Source: Pseudocercospora fijiensis CIRAD86
Lineage: Eukaryota > Ascomycota > Dothideomycetes > Mycosphaerellales > Mycosphaerellaceae
Assembly: GCF_000340215.1 (NCBI RefSeq)
Contig: NW_006921537.1
Coordinates: forward strand, 1,577,011 to 1,641,010
Direction of reading: 5' to 3'
Length of the DNA stretch: 64,000 nucleotides
Shown here: positions 1 to 11,299 of the stretch, piece by piece
How positions within the stretch are numbered: position 1 is the first letter of the stretch
Layout of the letters: the number at the start of each line of letters is the position of its first letter
The notes under the pieces: model-generated
What the model saw: the letters and a program-made list of their open reading frames with translations, nothing else
What the model was told of the DNA's origin: nothing
Database searches by the model: none
Position numbers and translations under genes: made by a program

Positions 1-3000
1 TGCAGTATTACTAAACATTATATAGTACAATGTTAATAAGAGTAAAGACAAGGTGCAGAGGAGCTTCCTTTAAGCACTAAACCTAAAAGAACATTATATT
101 ATTACAATCTAAGAGCCCTAGCTCAACCTATATACAAAGAGACTAGCAACAGTTAAAGACCTAAGATACTACCTAATTATCTATAACTAGGGAGCCCTAA
201 GGATATACATCTACATTAGCAAGGAGATAGATACAGAAACCTAGTAGGCTATACTATAGGAGGATAGGGACCTAACATTAGTTTAAGTAGAGACATCCTA
301 AGGTATACTCTAAGTCTACTATATATATAACCTACTACTAGACTTAAGAAGTAGTACCTAACTAAAAACCCTAGAAAGATTACCTAGAGTTATCTAGGGG
401 AACACCTACTAAATCCTACTTAGGGATTTCAACCTCTACTACCCCCTCTAGGGCTTAGACTTTACCCTAGCTTACTACTTCCTAGTAGGAAGACTAATTG
501 ATATATTAGAGAGGGAAGGAATAGAAATTGTTACCCTAAAGGGACTAATTACTTAGGAGGCAAGAGGAAGCAGTAGTATACTAGACCTATACTTTGTATT
601 ATATTAGATTAGGAATAGGATTACAAGATATAGGGTCAACTAGGAACTAGAAGAATTATTAGACTACTTCCCGGTATAGATTGAGCTAAATGTCTAAGCC
701 AATTAGGAAAGGGAACTAGAAGAGAAGCTTAACTAGAAAGGTGCCTAATAGGGCAGGATTAGGGAGGAACTAGAAAGGGACCTAAAACTAGAGGAACTCT
801 TAACAAAGCATCTACTAAGGCTAGAGGACATTAATAAGGTAGTAGAAGAACTAATAGGAATCCTAAAACAGGTAGCTAGAAAGTATACCCTAGCAAAGAA
901 ACATTTACTATACTAGCAACTATACTAGACTAGTAAGTATATAAGGAAGGTTAAAGTAGTAAGGAAGGCTAGGAGGCAGTAGACATAAACCTATACCTAG
1001 GAAGTATAGGATAACTATAACAAAGCCTACTAGGAAAAGAAGATCTAGATTAAGAAAGACAAGATACAAGAATAGAGATCTATAATAGGAATAATTATAA
1101 AGAAACTAGAGGAGATATAGAGGATAGCTAAATAGGCAAGGAGACCTAAATAGGATAAGGATATGCTACTACAATTCCCGGACATTATAGACCAATAAGG
1201 ATAAATATAGACTACAATAGAAGGGAAAGTAAGAGCCCTAGGCTAACACTTCTTCTATAGAAAAGTATAAGCAGACCTATTAGATATAAAGGAGAAAGAA
1301 TAAGAGACTCTACTACTAGGTATACTAAGAGATACCTAGGTTAAACCCGAAACTATTAAAAGGATCCTAAAGAAAATTCTAGGCAATAAGGCACTAAGAG
1401 AAGACAAGATCTATAACAAACTTCTAAAAGTATATAGGAAGGGGCTAGCCCTAGTACTAGCTAATATCTTTTTATAAAGCCTAGCACTAGGACACTACTT
1501 AAGACCATTTAGGAAGTCCCTAATAGTAGTGCTAAGGAAGCCCTAGAAGGAAGACTATATACAGCTTAAGGCCTACAGACTAATAGCCCTACTTAATATA
1601 ATAGGCAAGGTGCTAGAAAAAATTGTCGCTAAAAGGCTAACAACCTTTACCGAGGAAAGGAACATCCTTCCTAAAGGCTAGATAGGAGGAAGAAAGAAGA
1701 GGTTAATACTAATAGCTATAGAACTAATTATAGAACAGATCAAGCATATCTAGTACTATAGTTAAAACTAGGTAGCAACCCTCCTCTCCCTTAATATCTT
1801 AGGAGCCTTTAATAATGTCTCCTATAAAAGGCTCCTATATATACTTAAACAGAAAGCTATACTAAACTAGATAGTCCAATTTATCTAGTCCTTCCTATAG
1901 GAAAGATTAATACAGCTTATTCTAGGCAAATTCAAATTAGACCTAATACTAACTAAAAAGGGAATCCCCTAAGGATTAACACTCTCCCTAATCCTCTTCC
2001 TTATCTTTATAGCAGACCTACTCCTACTCCTAGAATTAAAAAACACATTAGCATTAGGGTTTATAGATAATACAAATATCCTAGCCTAGTCTAAGACAAT
2101 AGAAACTAACTGCAAGATCCTAGAAGAGAAGTACTAGGAGTATAAAAAATAGGTAAGGAGGCATAGAGCAAAATTCGCCCTAGAAAAGTACTAGCTTATC
2201 TACTTTAGTAAGGCTAAATCAACCTATAATATAAAGCAATCAATCACTATCTAAGGTTTTGAAACCCAACTATTAGTAGAGCTTAGGGTACTAGGGATCT
2301 AGCTAGATCTAAAACTAAATTAGGGACTATAAGTAAAGAAGGCAAAGCAGAGGGCAGATACTAATATACAATCTATTAATAGGCTTATAGCCTCTATATA
2401 GGGGGCTATATTCGAGAAAGCTAAAGTTATATACAAAGCAATTGTTAAGCTAGCAATACTATATAGAGCGTAGATATAGATAGCCTAGGAGAAAACACTA
2501 AAGAGGATTAAGCAACTAGTTAGCAGGTCCTAAACCTAAAGCCTAAAGAAAATCCTAGGAGTATACAAAACTATACTAATAAGGGTAGTAGAAATGGAAT
2601 TAGGGATCCTACTAGTCAAATAATACTTCAAGGGACTAAGACACTAATATATAGCAAAGACAATAGAATACCTAGCCTAACAGACTATCTAAAAGGCACT
2701 AGACAAGATAAAAGCCTAGTATATTAGGACTAGGAGGCGAGACAGACTACAAATAACTCCCTAGAAAGTCAAAGACCTAGAGCAATATAGAGTCTTAATA
2801 AGAGAAATGCTAGAGAAAGAGCTTTAGAGACTAAATATAAGGCTAAAGGAAGACAAGCTAAAAGGAGAGAAACAAAGCCTAGCAGAATCAATTGCTAGAT
2901 ACCTATAAGAGTAGGAATAGAACAAAACATAAGTTAGACTAGGAACCCTAAAGGCACTAATCAAATTTAGTTAACACAACTACTAGCTCTATAAGGACCT

Positions 3001-3568
3001 AAACAGGGCCGAGGCAAGCCTAGCTATCTAAATTAGATCTAAACATATTAGACTTAGATCTTACCTGTTTAGAAGAAACGTCCTAGGAATTAAAAGTAGG
3101 GCTTGCTAATATAGCTACCAATCTTAGAACCCTAAGCATATGCTACTAGTCTGCCCTTAATAGTTAGAAGGTAGAAGTAATTAGAGACTAAAAGCAATAG
3201 AAAGGGAATACGATAAGCTAATCTAGAGCAAAGAAGACCTAAAGAGGATAGTAAAGTAGATTATTAAACAGGGATTTGTACAACAATTCGTACTAGCAAG
3301 GGAAACTAAGGAGTAGATAAGAAGGAGGGAAGAAGAGGGGGAAAGAAGGGTAGGGTAGTAGGCAAGGTAGTTAGAAGGTAACAACTATAATACTAGTATA
3401 CCCTAGAGGAAGGAAAACAAGGAAACGAGGAAGATTAATACTTATAAATAGGACAGGAAGGAGGTTTTTACTAACTAAGTTAGTTTCCTACCTAAAACAA
3501 TACATAGAAACAGACCTGTATAGGCCGAAAGGCACTACAATAGGCAAATGAAATATCTATCTATCTAT
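1..3568 (+). mobile_element. LINE (non-LTR retrotransposon), copy 1, 3' part, RIP-inactivated
   Basis: This is the ORF2 part of a non-LTR retrotransposon cut by the window start. The reverse transcriptase core is visible near 1970-2025 (GIP-x-GL-x-LSL followed by LFLIFIAD) and the catalytic box near 2050-2090 reads GFIDNTNIL, a mutated form of the F-x-DD box. A C-C-H-C type motif follows near 3105-3155, with no RNase H domain seen. The element ends in a short ATCT-type tail (about 3553-3568), as many fungal LINEs do. Base 1 corresponds to about 32783 in a second copy at 31407-36350. TAG and TAA stops fill the reading frame, so it cannot be expressed. The tail abuts Gypsy sequence, so it inserted into that element; its own 5' end lies outside the window. 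Confidence 0.88.
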
Positions 3569-4597
3569 ATAAGTTCGCTTAATAGCACCCTCGCTATCGT
3601 ACGTAGTACGTACTATATATATCTAGTAGTACTAGTAGCCGGATTAACTATAGTAGTACTTTAATCGCTGTCGCTATATATAGCGATATCGACTAGGGAG
3701 TTATCGTAACCCTTCCTATTAGTGTTATTAAGCTTAACACGTACTATTAATATAGCAAGAGCATTAATATACTTTAAGCCGTCGCGGAGTCCGGTAAGCC
3801 GCTTATCCTACGCTTACCTTACTACAAGGTCTATAGCAATCTTGTACTATAGGGTTAGAAACAATGAATTAATAGATTAGGTTTCGCTGTCGTAATTAGG
3901 TCGCCTCGATAGGCTATTAGTAGGGTTACTTATACCTAGCCGATATAATACATTAAAATTAAACCTAGCGAGGTAGACGGCCTATCTAGCCTATCGACCT
4001 ATAACCCTAGTAACCTTAGTAATGCTACGAAGGTTGTTATAGTCCGTATAGACCTAAATAGGGTGCTAAGCACCGTCGAGATAGTAGCGCTAGTGTTTGA
4101 AGGCTTCTACGATTGCTAAGAGCTCTTACTCGTAGGTCTCGTACCGACGTTCTATATCGATTATCTTCCGTAAAAAGAAGGCAATTAGGTGCTAGTAGTA
4201 GTTACTGTCTAACTACTAAGACATTATAGCTAATATAGCGAACTATAAAGCGTTAGTCTTAATACGGATTAGTTTGCTTAGTACGAAGTAGTATAATAAG
4301 GGGACTTTAGTAAAGCGCTACTTTAAACCGTTAAAAGCGGCTTATACTCTATTAGTCTATTTAAACTCTCTAGTTAGGTTAGCCTTAGTTTTAGTAAGCT
4401 TAGTTAGTAGCATTACATGCCTCGAATAGCTCCTAATAAACCGGCGGTAGAAGTTAGCAAAACCGAGGAATAATTAAAGCTCCTTAATAGACGTAGGAAT
4501 AGGCTATTTAGTAATTGTTTTAATCCGGTTAGGATTAGCCTTAACACCCTCGGTTAATACGAGGAAGCTAAGGAAGGGTACCTCTTTAGTAGCGAAG

Positions 4598-4773
4598 TAT
4601 TAAGATATTAATTAAATAGCTATCTAAATTAATAACGAGTTAAAGAAGAAAGAGAGAGAGGCTCTCTCGCGGGAGAGGCTTTTATCTACTCGGCGGATGC
4701 CTTAGGTATCAAGTTACATAACCCTTAGTTACGTAACCTCGAGTTATATATACAAGTCGCTAAGATCGTAATA
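4598..4773 (-). repeat. 3' LTR of the nested Gypsy
   Basis: This 176-bp repeat is nearly identical to 11124-11299. It carries a purine-rich AAGAAAGAGAGAGAGG stretch and the palindromic CTCTCTCGCGGGAGAG. The termini are TA...TA where TG...CA would be expected, consistent with RIP of both ends. Confidence 0.9.
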
Positions 4774-6489
4774 GCACTCCCCCCCTTCGTAGGCGACGTC
4801 TACGGCGCTTTATCTACTCGTTACTTATATAGTATTGCGATTATAGCGACTAATAATAGTACGCTCGGTCGTATTAATATCGCTAAGTTAATAATACGTA
4901 GTTACGGCTTGCGCGGATAGCGCTTATAGTAGTCCTTTACTACTTCTTATATATTAGTAGCGTTCTCGGCGGCTTCCTATATCGGTTTGTTATATCTAAT
5001 CTATTTTACCTTATACTATATATTATCTCCTTTGCCTTTTATATCTAGTATTCTTTCTACCTCCTACTCCTTATTACCGTCGATAACTAGCGGCGGCGGT
5101 AGCTCGTATCGTTAACTAGGCATGCCTATTTTAGGTACTAGTATAAGTAACGAAGTATAGAAGACGTTATAGATACGTATTAAATTAGGCAGCTTTAGTT
5201 AATACGCGTAGGGCGATATTACCTTAGTAATCTTATACGGTCCTAAGTTCTTAATATCGAGTTTAACGTTAGGTCGATCCGTACTTATACCTTTAAGCGA
5301 TAGAAAGACTTTATTACTAATACGATAGGTAGGAGCGGGTCGGCGGTATTAGTTAGTTAAGTCTTCTATACGAGACTACTAATACCGTATCTATTCGATA
5401 AGATATATTTCGAGGCTCTATAGGTAATCGACCTAGGCTTAAGTATTATTATCTAATAGCAAATCTTCTTCTAGTAGGGTTAAAGGTTTACTTCCGAGAC
5501 GAGGATTGTAACCGTAGCTAGCTTAGAACGGTAACAATCCGGTAGTTTCGGAGGGTACGTTATTTATTACGAATTCGGCAACGGGGAGCTAGAGGCTCTA
5601 GTCGTCTTACTCGTAGTTTATATATAATCGGAGATATCTTTTAATAACTTTATTTAAGCGTTTAGTTTATCTATTAGTCTATAGGTAACGAGCGGTCGAT
5701 AGGTTACGCTTAATACGTAGGCGCTTATATAAGTAGTTCTAGAATTTAGAGATAAACTATATACCGCGGTTAGAAGTAATAGTATCTAGAAGACTATAAA
5801 GCTTCTAAACGTAGGTAAGGTAGATATTTACTACTACTTAAGCGTTCGAGCGTCCTTCCTTATATACAAATAGGATAAGATATTATATCTTAGTTAGTCG
5901 ATTAACGACGATAAAGATTAAGTTATAACCGGAACTATTAGGAAGACCGGTAATAAAGTCTATCGTTACGCTCTTCTATCGAGTAGTCGGTATAGATAGA
6001 GGCCGAAGAAGTCCTCGTTTAGCTTATTTTAAGGATTTAGTTTAAAGATAGGTATAGTAGGCGCTAATATATCGTTCGACGTCCTTATATATTTATAGCT
6101 AATAGTAGCTACGGCTAACGAGGTAGAACGTTTTTATAATACTAGAATAGCTAGCGGCGGAATAGTCGTAGTACGCGTAGATAATATTAGTACGGAGCGA
6201 CTTATCTATTTCCTTAGCTTCTAGTATATAAAGGTAGTTGCGGTAGAATAGGAGGTTATTATTTTTAATTTCGTAGTTCGAGGGGAATAATAGGAGATTA
6301 TTAGGAGGGTCCGCTCTACTACGGAGATATCCTTTTACTTATTAGAAAAGAGTATCCTTAATCGAGGTATCGCGAATTCGCTTAGTAATATTCTCGGCGT
6401 CGATAAAGGTCTCGGCGCCGAGAGTTTCTATAGCAAACATAACCGTACTATTACTTATAGTATTAATACGGGCTTTCGTAAATAGAGGT

Positions 6490-6537
6490 TCGTCGTAACC
6501 CTTACCCTAACCCTAACCCTAAGGGTTATCGTCGTAA
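6490..6537 (+). repeat. Interstitial telomere-type tract 1 with flanking 9-bp direct repeats
   Basis: Three CCCTAA units lie at 6505-6522, followed by GGGTTA (6523-6528), so the tract ends in a partial inverted arm. A 30-bp block (6499-6528) is flanked by the 9-bp direct repeat TCGTCGTAA at 6490-6498 and 6529-6537. It lies in the integrase-proximal part of the nested Gypsy polyprotein (minus strand). Removing one repeat plus the block (39 bp) leaves the minus-strand frame open, which suggests an insertion into an older sequence. Confidence 0.8.
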
Positions 6538-6591
6538 AAAACGTAAAAGTCGTAAAATTGTCTATTTCTTCGAGAATTGCAATTATTTACC

Positions 6592-6641
6592 TTAGGGTTA
6601 CGTAACCCTAACCCTAACCCTAACCCTAACCCTAACCCTAA
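6592..6641 (+). repeat. Interstitial telomere-type tract 2, with head-to-head palindrome
   Basis: Six CCCTAA units fill 6606-6641. They are preceded by TTAGGGTTACG, so that 6592-6611 is a perfect 20-bp palindrome with TTAGGG facing CCCTAA, the arrangement of a telomere-telomere fusion. On the minus strand the tract reads as TTA GGG repeats (Leu-Gly) in the polyprotein frame without adding stops. Confidence 0.85.
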
Positions 6642-9395
6642 GGAGAAGATTTTATATACGGCGGATCGGAGGCCTATAGCTAGGTTATATAGCTTTAATA
6701 CGAGCTAATAGTTGTATTTAACGTATAGGTCCTTAGCTAATAAAGGTAAGTTAGTAAAGCGGCGTATAAGTAAGTCTAGCTTAGCTCCTTATCTACTAGG
6801 ATAGTACGTAATCTCGAAATTAAACCTACTAAGGAATTTACTCTAGCGAGCTTAGCGGCGATTAAGTTATTTAGTAGATATATAGAACTATAGATTACGG
6901 TAATCGGTAATAACTCGGATAGGCTCCTCGTTAGAGCGGTAACCTTCTAATTTAGGTCTCTATAATTTAAAGGCTTTAATAATAGCGAGAAGCTCTTTAT
7001 CGTAGATCTCGTAGTTATATTTAGCGAGCGTTATCTTCTTCGAGAAGTAAGTAACGGGTTTCTATACGCTATTAGTATATAGTTAAGATATAATACCGGT
7101 AGTAATATAATTAGAAGCGTCGGTTTTAATTATTACGGATAGGTCTAGGTTATAATAAGCTAATACCGGCGTAGAGACGAATATAGCTTTAAGTTATTCG
7201 AAGGAGTCTTAGTAGGCTATCGTCTATACGAAGAGCGTATCTTTATACGTTAGTAGGACTATAGGCTTAACGATATATACGAAGTTATAAATAAAGCGTC
7301 GATAGAAGTTTATAAAGCCGAGGAAGGACTATATATCTTTAATATTAGTAGGAATAGGCTAGTCGCGTATAGCTTCGATCTTCTTATCGTCTATATAGAT
7401 ACTATCGGTACTAATAACGAGGCCTAGGTACTTAACTATTGTTACTTTAAACTCTAACTTTAATATATCGGCTCGTAGGCCGGCTTTAAGGAGTGCGTCT
7501 ATTACTTAGCGAACGTAATAGCGATATTCTTCGATTAAATTAGAGTAGATAAGTATATTATCTAGATACGTAGTATAGAATATATCGAGGAAGGGTCGGA
7601 GAGCGTTATTAATATATTACTAAAAGGTTAATAGCGCGTTATAGAGCCCGAATAGTATAACCTTATATTCGAAAAGACTATAACGGGTATAGAAGGCTAT
7701 TTTCTACTTATAGCCTAGTTCGATACGAAGTTAATTAAAGGCCGAGATAATATCGAGTTTAGTATATATAACTGCTTTACTTAATCGATCGAGTATCTCT
7801 TAAATAAGAGGGATAGGGTATCTATTCTTTACTATAATCTCGTTTAGCTTGCGATAGTCTACGTAGAACCGTAAGCCTCTACCGGGTTTCTTAACGAATA
7901 GCACTAGCGAAGAGTACTATAAGGTTAATACTTAAATAAAGCCCTTATTAAGGTTGTCCTTTAAATAGTTATATAGGACCTCTAATTCCTCGTACGATAT
8001 ACCGTAGAGCGGGCTATACGTCGTTTCCTTACCTTTAATAATATCGATATAGTAGTTCTATCTAGGTCGGTATAGTAGTAACTTCTTCGTATCCTCCTAT
8101 AAGAACAATATTAGCCTACTATAATAGTACTAAGGGACTTTATCGGCCGGGTTAATATACTTCTTCTTAGCTATCTCTTTTTCTATATCCTATAACGACG
8201 CGGCGAATACGAATAACTCCTTCTTCTTTATTTACTAGTCGAAGACCTATACGCTTACTAGAGCTATAGTTATACCGGCAATATAGATAAGCGGTAGTAA
8301 TAAGCGTTTCCGCTCTAGTCGAGGTAGCGGAATTAGCGGAGGTAAGAGCGGAGATAAGAACTAAGTTAATACCGATCGGCGCGTAGGACAATCGCGCTAC
8401 GCGTAGTACTTTTATATCGAGTTAATAAGCTTTACTATATCGGTATCGTCCGATAGGTTATAAGCTAGTTATTATTAATAGTACTACGTTACTACGGGTT
8501 CGGCGTAAGCTAGCGTATCGTTATCTTCGCGGTCGGATAAGCCGTAGGCGCGAACGATAGTATACGAGTCGTTATAATATTCCTTATAGTAATCGGAGTT
8601 AAACTATACTTAGTTAAGCTTCTAGTCGATACGAGGGTTATATTTATTAAGCTACGGACGGCCGAGGATAATAGGATAATATCCTAATATAGTAAGGTAG
8701 AAGGCCCTATATTCGATATAGCTATTAATATTAATAGTCGCTCTAGTATACTAAGTAACGTCTACTACGAAACTACCGTCGAAAGTAGTTAATCTATATA
8801 GCTCCTTTAGGCTATAAATAGGAAGCTAGTATTAGTACGCGTAATATAAGTTAATAAAAGATAAACCGGTGCAACCGCAATCGACTATTGCTAATAATTA
8901 ATATTCGGTATCCTACCCTACGTCTAATATACTAGACTAAGGTTTATTATAAGCTATTAAAGTATAATATAAGACGAGATATTAATTATCGCCCTTAGAT
9001 ATAATACTTCCTAACAATACTAATAAACTAATCTATAAATCTTTCTACTATCGATATTTCCTTCTATAATAGTAGCCTAGGTTCTTTAGTAATAACGGTA
9101 TAGGTAACTCTATCGGTATAGGCTCTTAAACGCGACTTTGTCTAAGAGCTATACTTTTCCCTCCTTATCGCTACTATAAGCGTCTTTATTATCGGTAGAA
9201 GGTAGATCGGCTAAAGCGGCGGTAGCGGTACTAAAGGCGGAGATATTAGTATTTAGGCAATTACTACGGCCTTAAGCGTAGCGGATAAGCTCTAGATAGG
9301 TAGTATCGGAGTAGACGTAATTACTACTATAGAAGCGATATAGTCCTTCGCGGCGGCGACGATCTCTCTCTTCGAGCGTTATATAGCGACGATTA

Positions 9396-9437
9396 CCCTA
9401 ACCCTAACCCTAACCCTAACCCTAACCCTAACCCTAA
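9396..9437 (+). repeat. Interstitial telomere-type tract 3
   Basis: Seven perfect CCCTAA units occupy this stretch inside the gag region of the nested Gypsy. The flanks are TAGCGACGATTA on the left and AGTAGCGGAGAG on the right, which share only TAGCG, so a target duplication is possible but weak. On the minus strand, in the apparent gag frame, the tract reads TAG GGT, that is, stops. Confidence 0.88.
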
Positions 9438-11123
9438 GTAGCGGAGAGGTCTATAGCGTCTAGGTTACGGATAGTCGTAGTCGTAGTAGTAGTAGTGCTA
9501 TTACTATTCGCCGAGGTAAACTATCCTTAGTTATTACGTAGAACGGTATATCCTTATAGAGGGTATCCGTTACTAGAGCCGCTAGCGTTATTACTATAGC
9601 TACGGCTAGTATTAGGGCCTTAGTTAGCGGTACTACTAGATCCTAGCTTAGTATTATCGCGATTGCTTTCTATATAGTACTAACGGAGCCGGTTATTAAT
9701 AATAGTTAGTCGGCGATAGAGTAACGAAAAGTTAGTAGGCTTATTATATATATTGCTAAGCGCTACCTTTAATTTAGAAGACAAGCTACGCTTAAGGGCG
9801 TTAACTTAAGCTCGGCCTTTATAACTAAGTAAGGCGTTAAGTCGATTAAACTCTACGAGATAGTAAGTAAATTCCTTATTCTTCTACTTTAAGTTATCTA
9901 TCTTATAGCTAGTAGTAGCGACCTCGTTAGGGTTACCGAAGGCGTTAACTAGCAGGTTACGGAAGTCATTAAGGTCGTTAAAGTCTATAATTACGCCGTA
10001 TTCGTCGTAATAGACGTATAGTTAGACTATAGAACGGGCCTTACCGATAGTATAACTATATATATATATTAGTCGGTCCTATAGCGTTAGAAAGCGATTA
10101 TTATTAATTATTAACTTAATCGTAAGCTTAGTAAGGAAGGGTTTTAGCTTTTTACGGTCTCTATCGTATTTCTCGGGGTCTAGATACTTCTCGCTCTTAC
10201 TATATCTAGTATAGTTATTATTATCGTCGATACTACGGTTAAATCGAGAACGTCGGAGAGGCTTAGGTTAGTCGCAAAAGGTAAAGGGGTCGAGAGGTCG
10301 ACAAAACAGAGGTCGGCTATTATCTAATATAGGTCCTCGACCGATTAGATTATATAATAAAGACGCTTTAGTATCGCGACGAGCGCGAGCGGCTTATTTA
10401 CTAGCTCGTCGGGCGATATCTTCTACGGAAGACTATTATTATTATAGGCGAGCGACCTACTAAGCTAGGTTATTACGCTACTATTACGCAATAACTAAGG
10501 AGTTACGTACTAAATCGGCGGTTCGACGCTAGTATTCTACTTTAGTCCGAGCCTATACTAGCTCGCTATTAAGATAAGTATTAGTCTTATAATAAGCTTA
10601 TTATACCTATTCTAGTATCTCTATCTCTTACTAGTATTGCTAACGAAGTGTAGCTACTAACTAATATAGCTTAGTTATACGCTAGAAGATATATTTAGCG
10701 GCCTCCTACTCGTTTACCCTATTAAAGAACTAATAGAAGTCTTAGAGGCTACTAGGTAGCGGCTATCGTAGTACGCTATCGATGTCGGCGAGACTAGGTC
10801 GTAGACCTTGCGGTAGTTGTAGTAGTTCTAGTGCACCGTTTAATAGGGCCCTAGCTATTTCTATATAGTTAGGCATATTCGTATATTCCGAGCCGCTACC
10901 GCGATCGGTAGGCGGTCTTAAAGGATCTATAGCGAATCGGCGGTATTACTACGGTCGGGTAGCTTACTATACCTAATATAGATTAGTATATAGGTCTATT
11001 AGCACTGTCGTATAATAGGGAGCGTAGAAGGGCGATAGCGATCGCCGGCGGCGTAATTCCTCGTATAGGCGTACGCGATAGTACCTACGACGTTATCGTA
11101 GGTAATAAAGGAACTCGTTATTC

Positions 11124-11299
11124 TATTAAGATATCAATTAAATAGCTATCTAAATTAATAACAAGTTAAAGAAGAAAGAGAGAGAGGCTCTCTCGCGGGA
11201 GAGGCTTTTATCTACTCGGCGGATACCTTAGGCATCAAGTTACATAACCCTTAGTTACGTAACCTCGAGTTGCATATACAAGTCGCTAAGATCGTAATA
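11124..11299 (-). repeat. 5' LTR of the nested Gypsy
   Basis: This is the partner of 4598-4773. The six differences are at positions such as TTA/TCA, GATGC/GATAC and GTTATATA/GTTGCATA, which are CpA or TpG against TpA alternatives, plus one CGAG/CAAG change. The target duplication CGAAG follows at 11300-11304. Confidence 0.9.

Larger units (their letters stand above)
4598..11299 (-). mobile_element. Complete nested Gypsy-type LTR retrotransposon (second family), RIP-inactivated
   Basis: This 6702-bp element is bounded by 176-bp LTRs (4598-4773 and 11124-11299) and a perfect 5-bp target duplication, CGAAG, at 4593-4597 and 11300-11304. It reads on the minus strand: gag near 11000-9300, protease, reverse transcriptase ([13 protein letters not shown] at about 7860-7900 and the YLDD-type box, mutated to YLDNILI, at about 7547-7578), RNase H, integrase and a C-terminal part down to about 4780. 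The LTRs differ at six positions, five of them RIP-type changes, so it inserted fairly recently before or during RIP. It sits inside the reverse transcriptase region of the outer Gypsy. Many TAG/TAA stops make it dead. Confidence 0.92.

Noticed and set aside
8167..8391. Minus-strand frame of 74 codons in the nested Gypsy
   Set aside because: It is a chance stop-free piece of the dead Gypsy protease/reverse-transcriptase region, not an independent gene.
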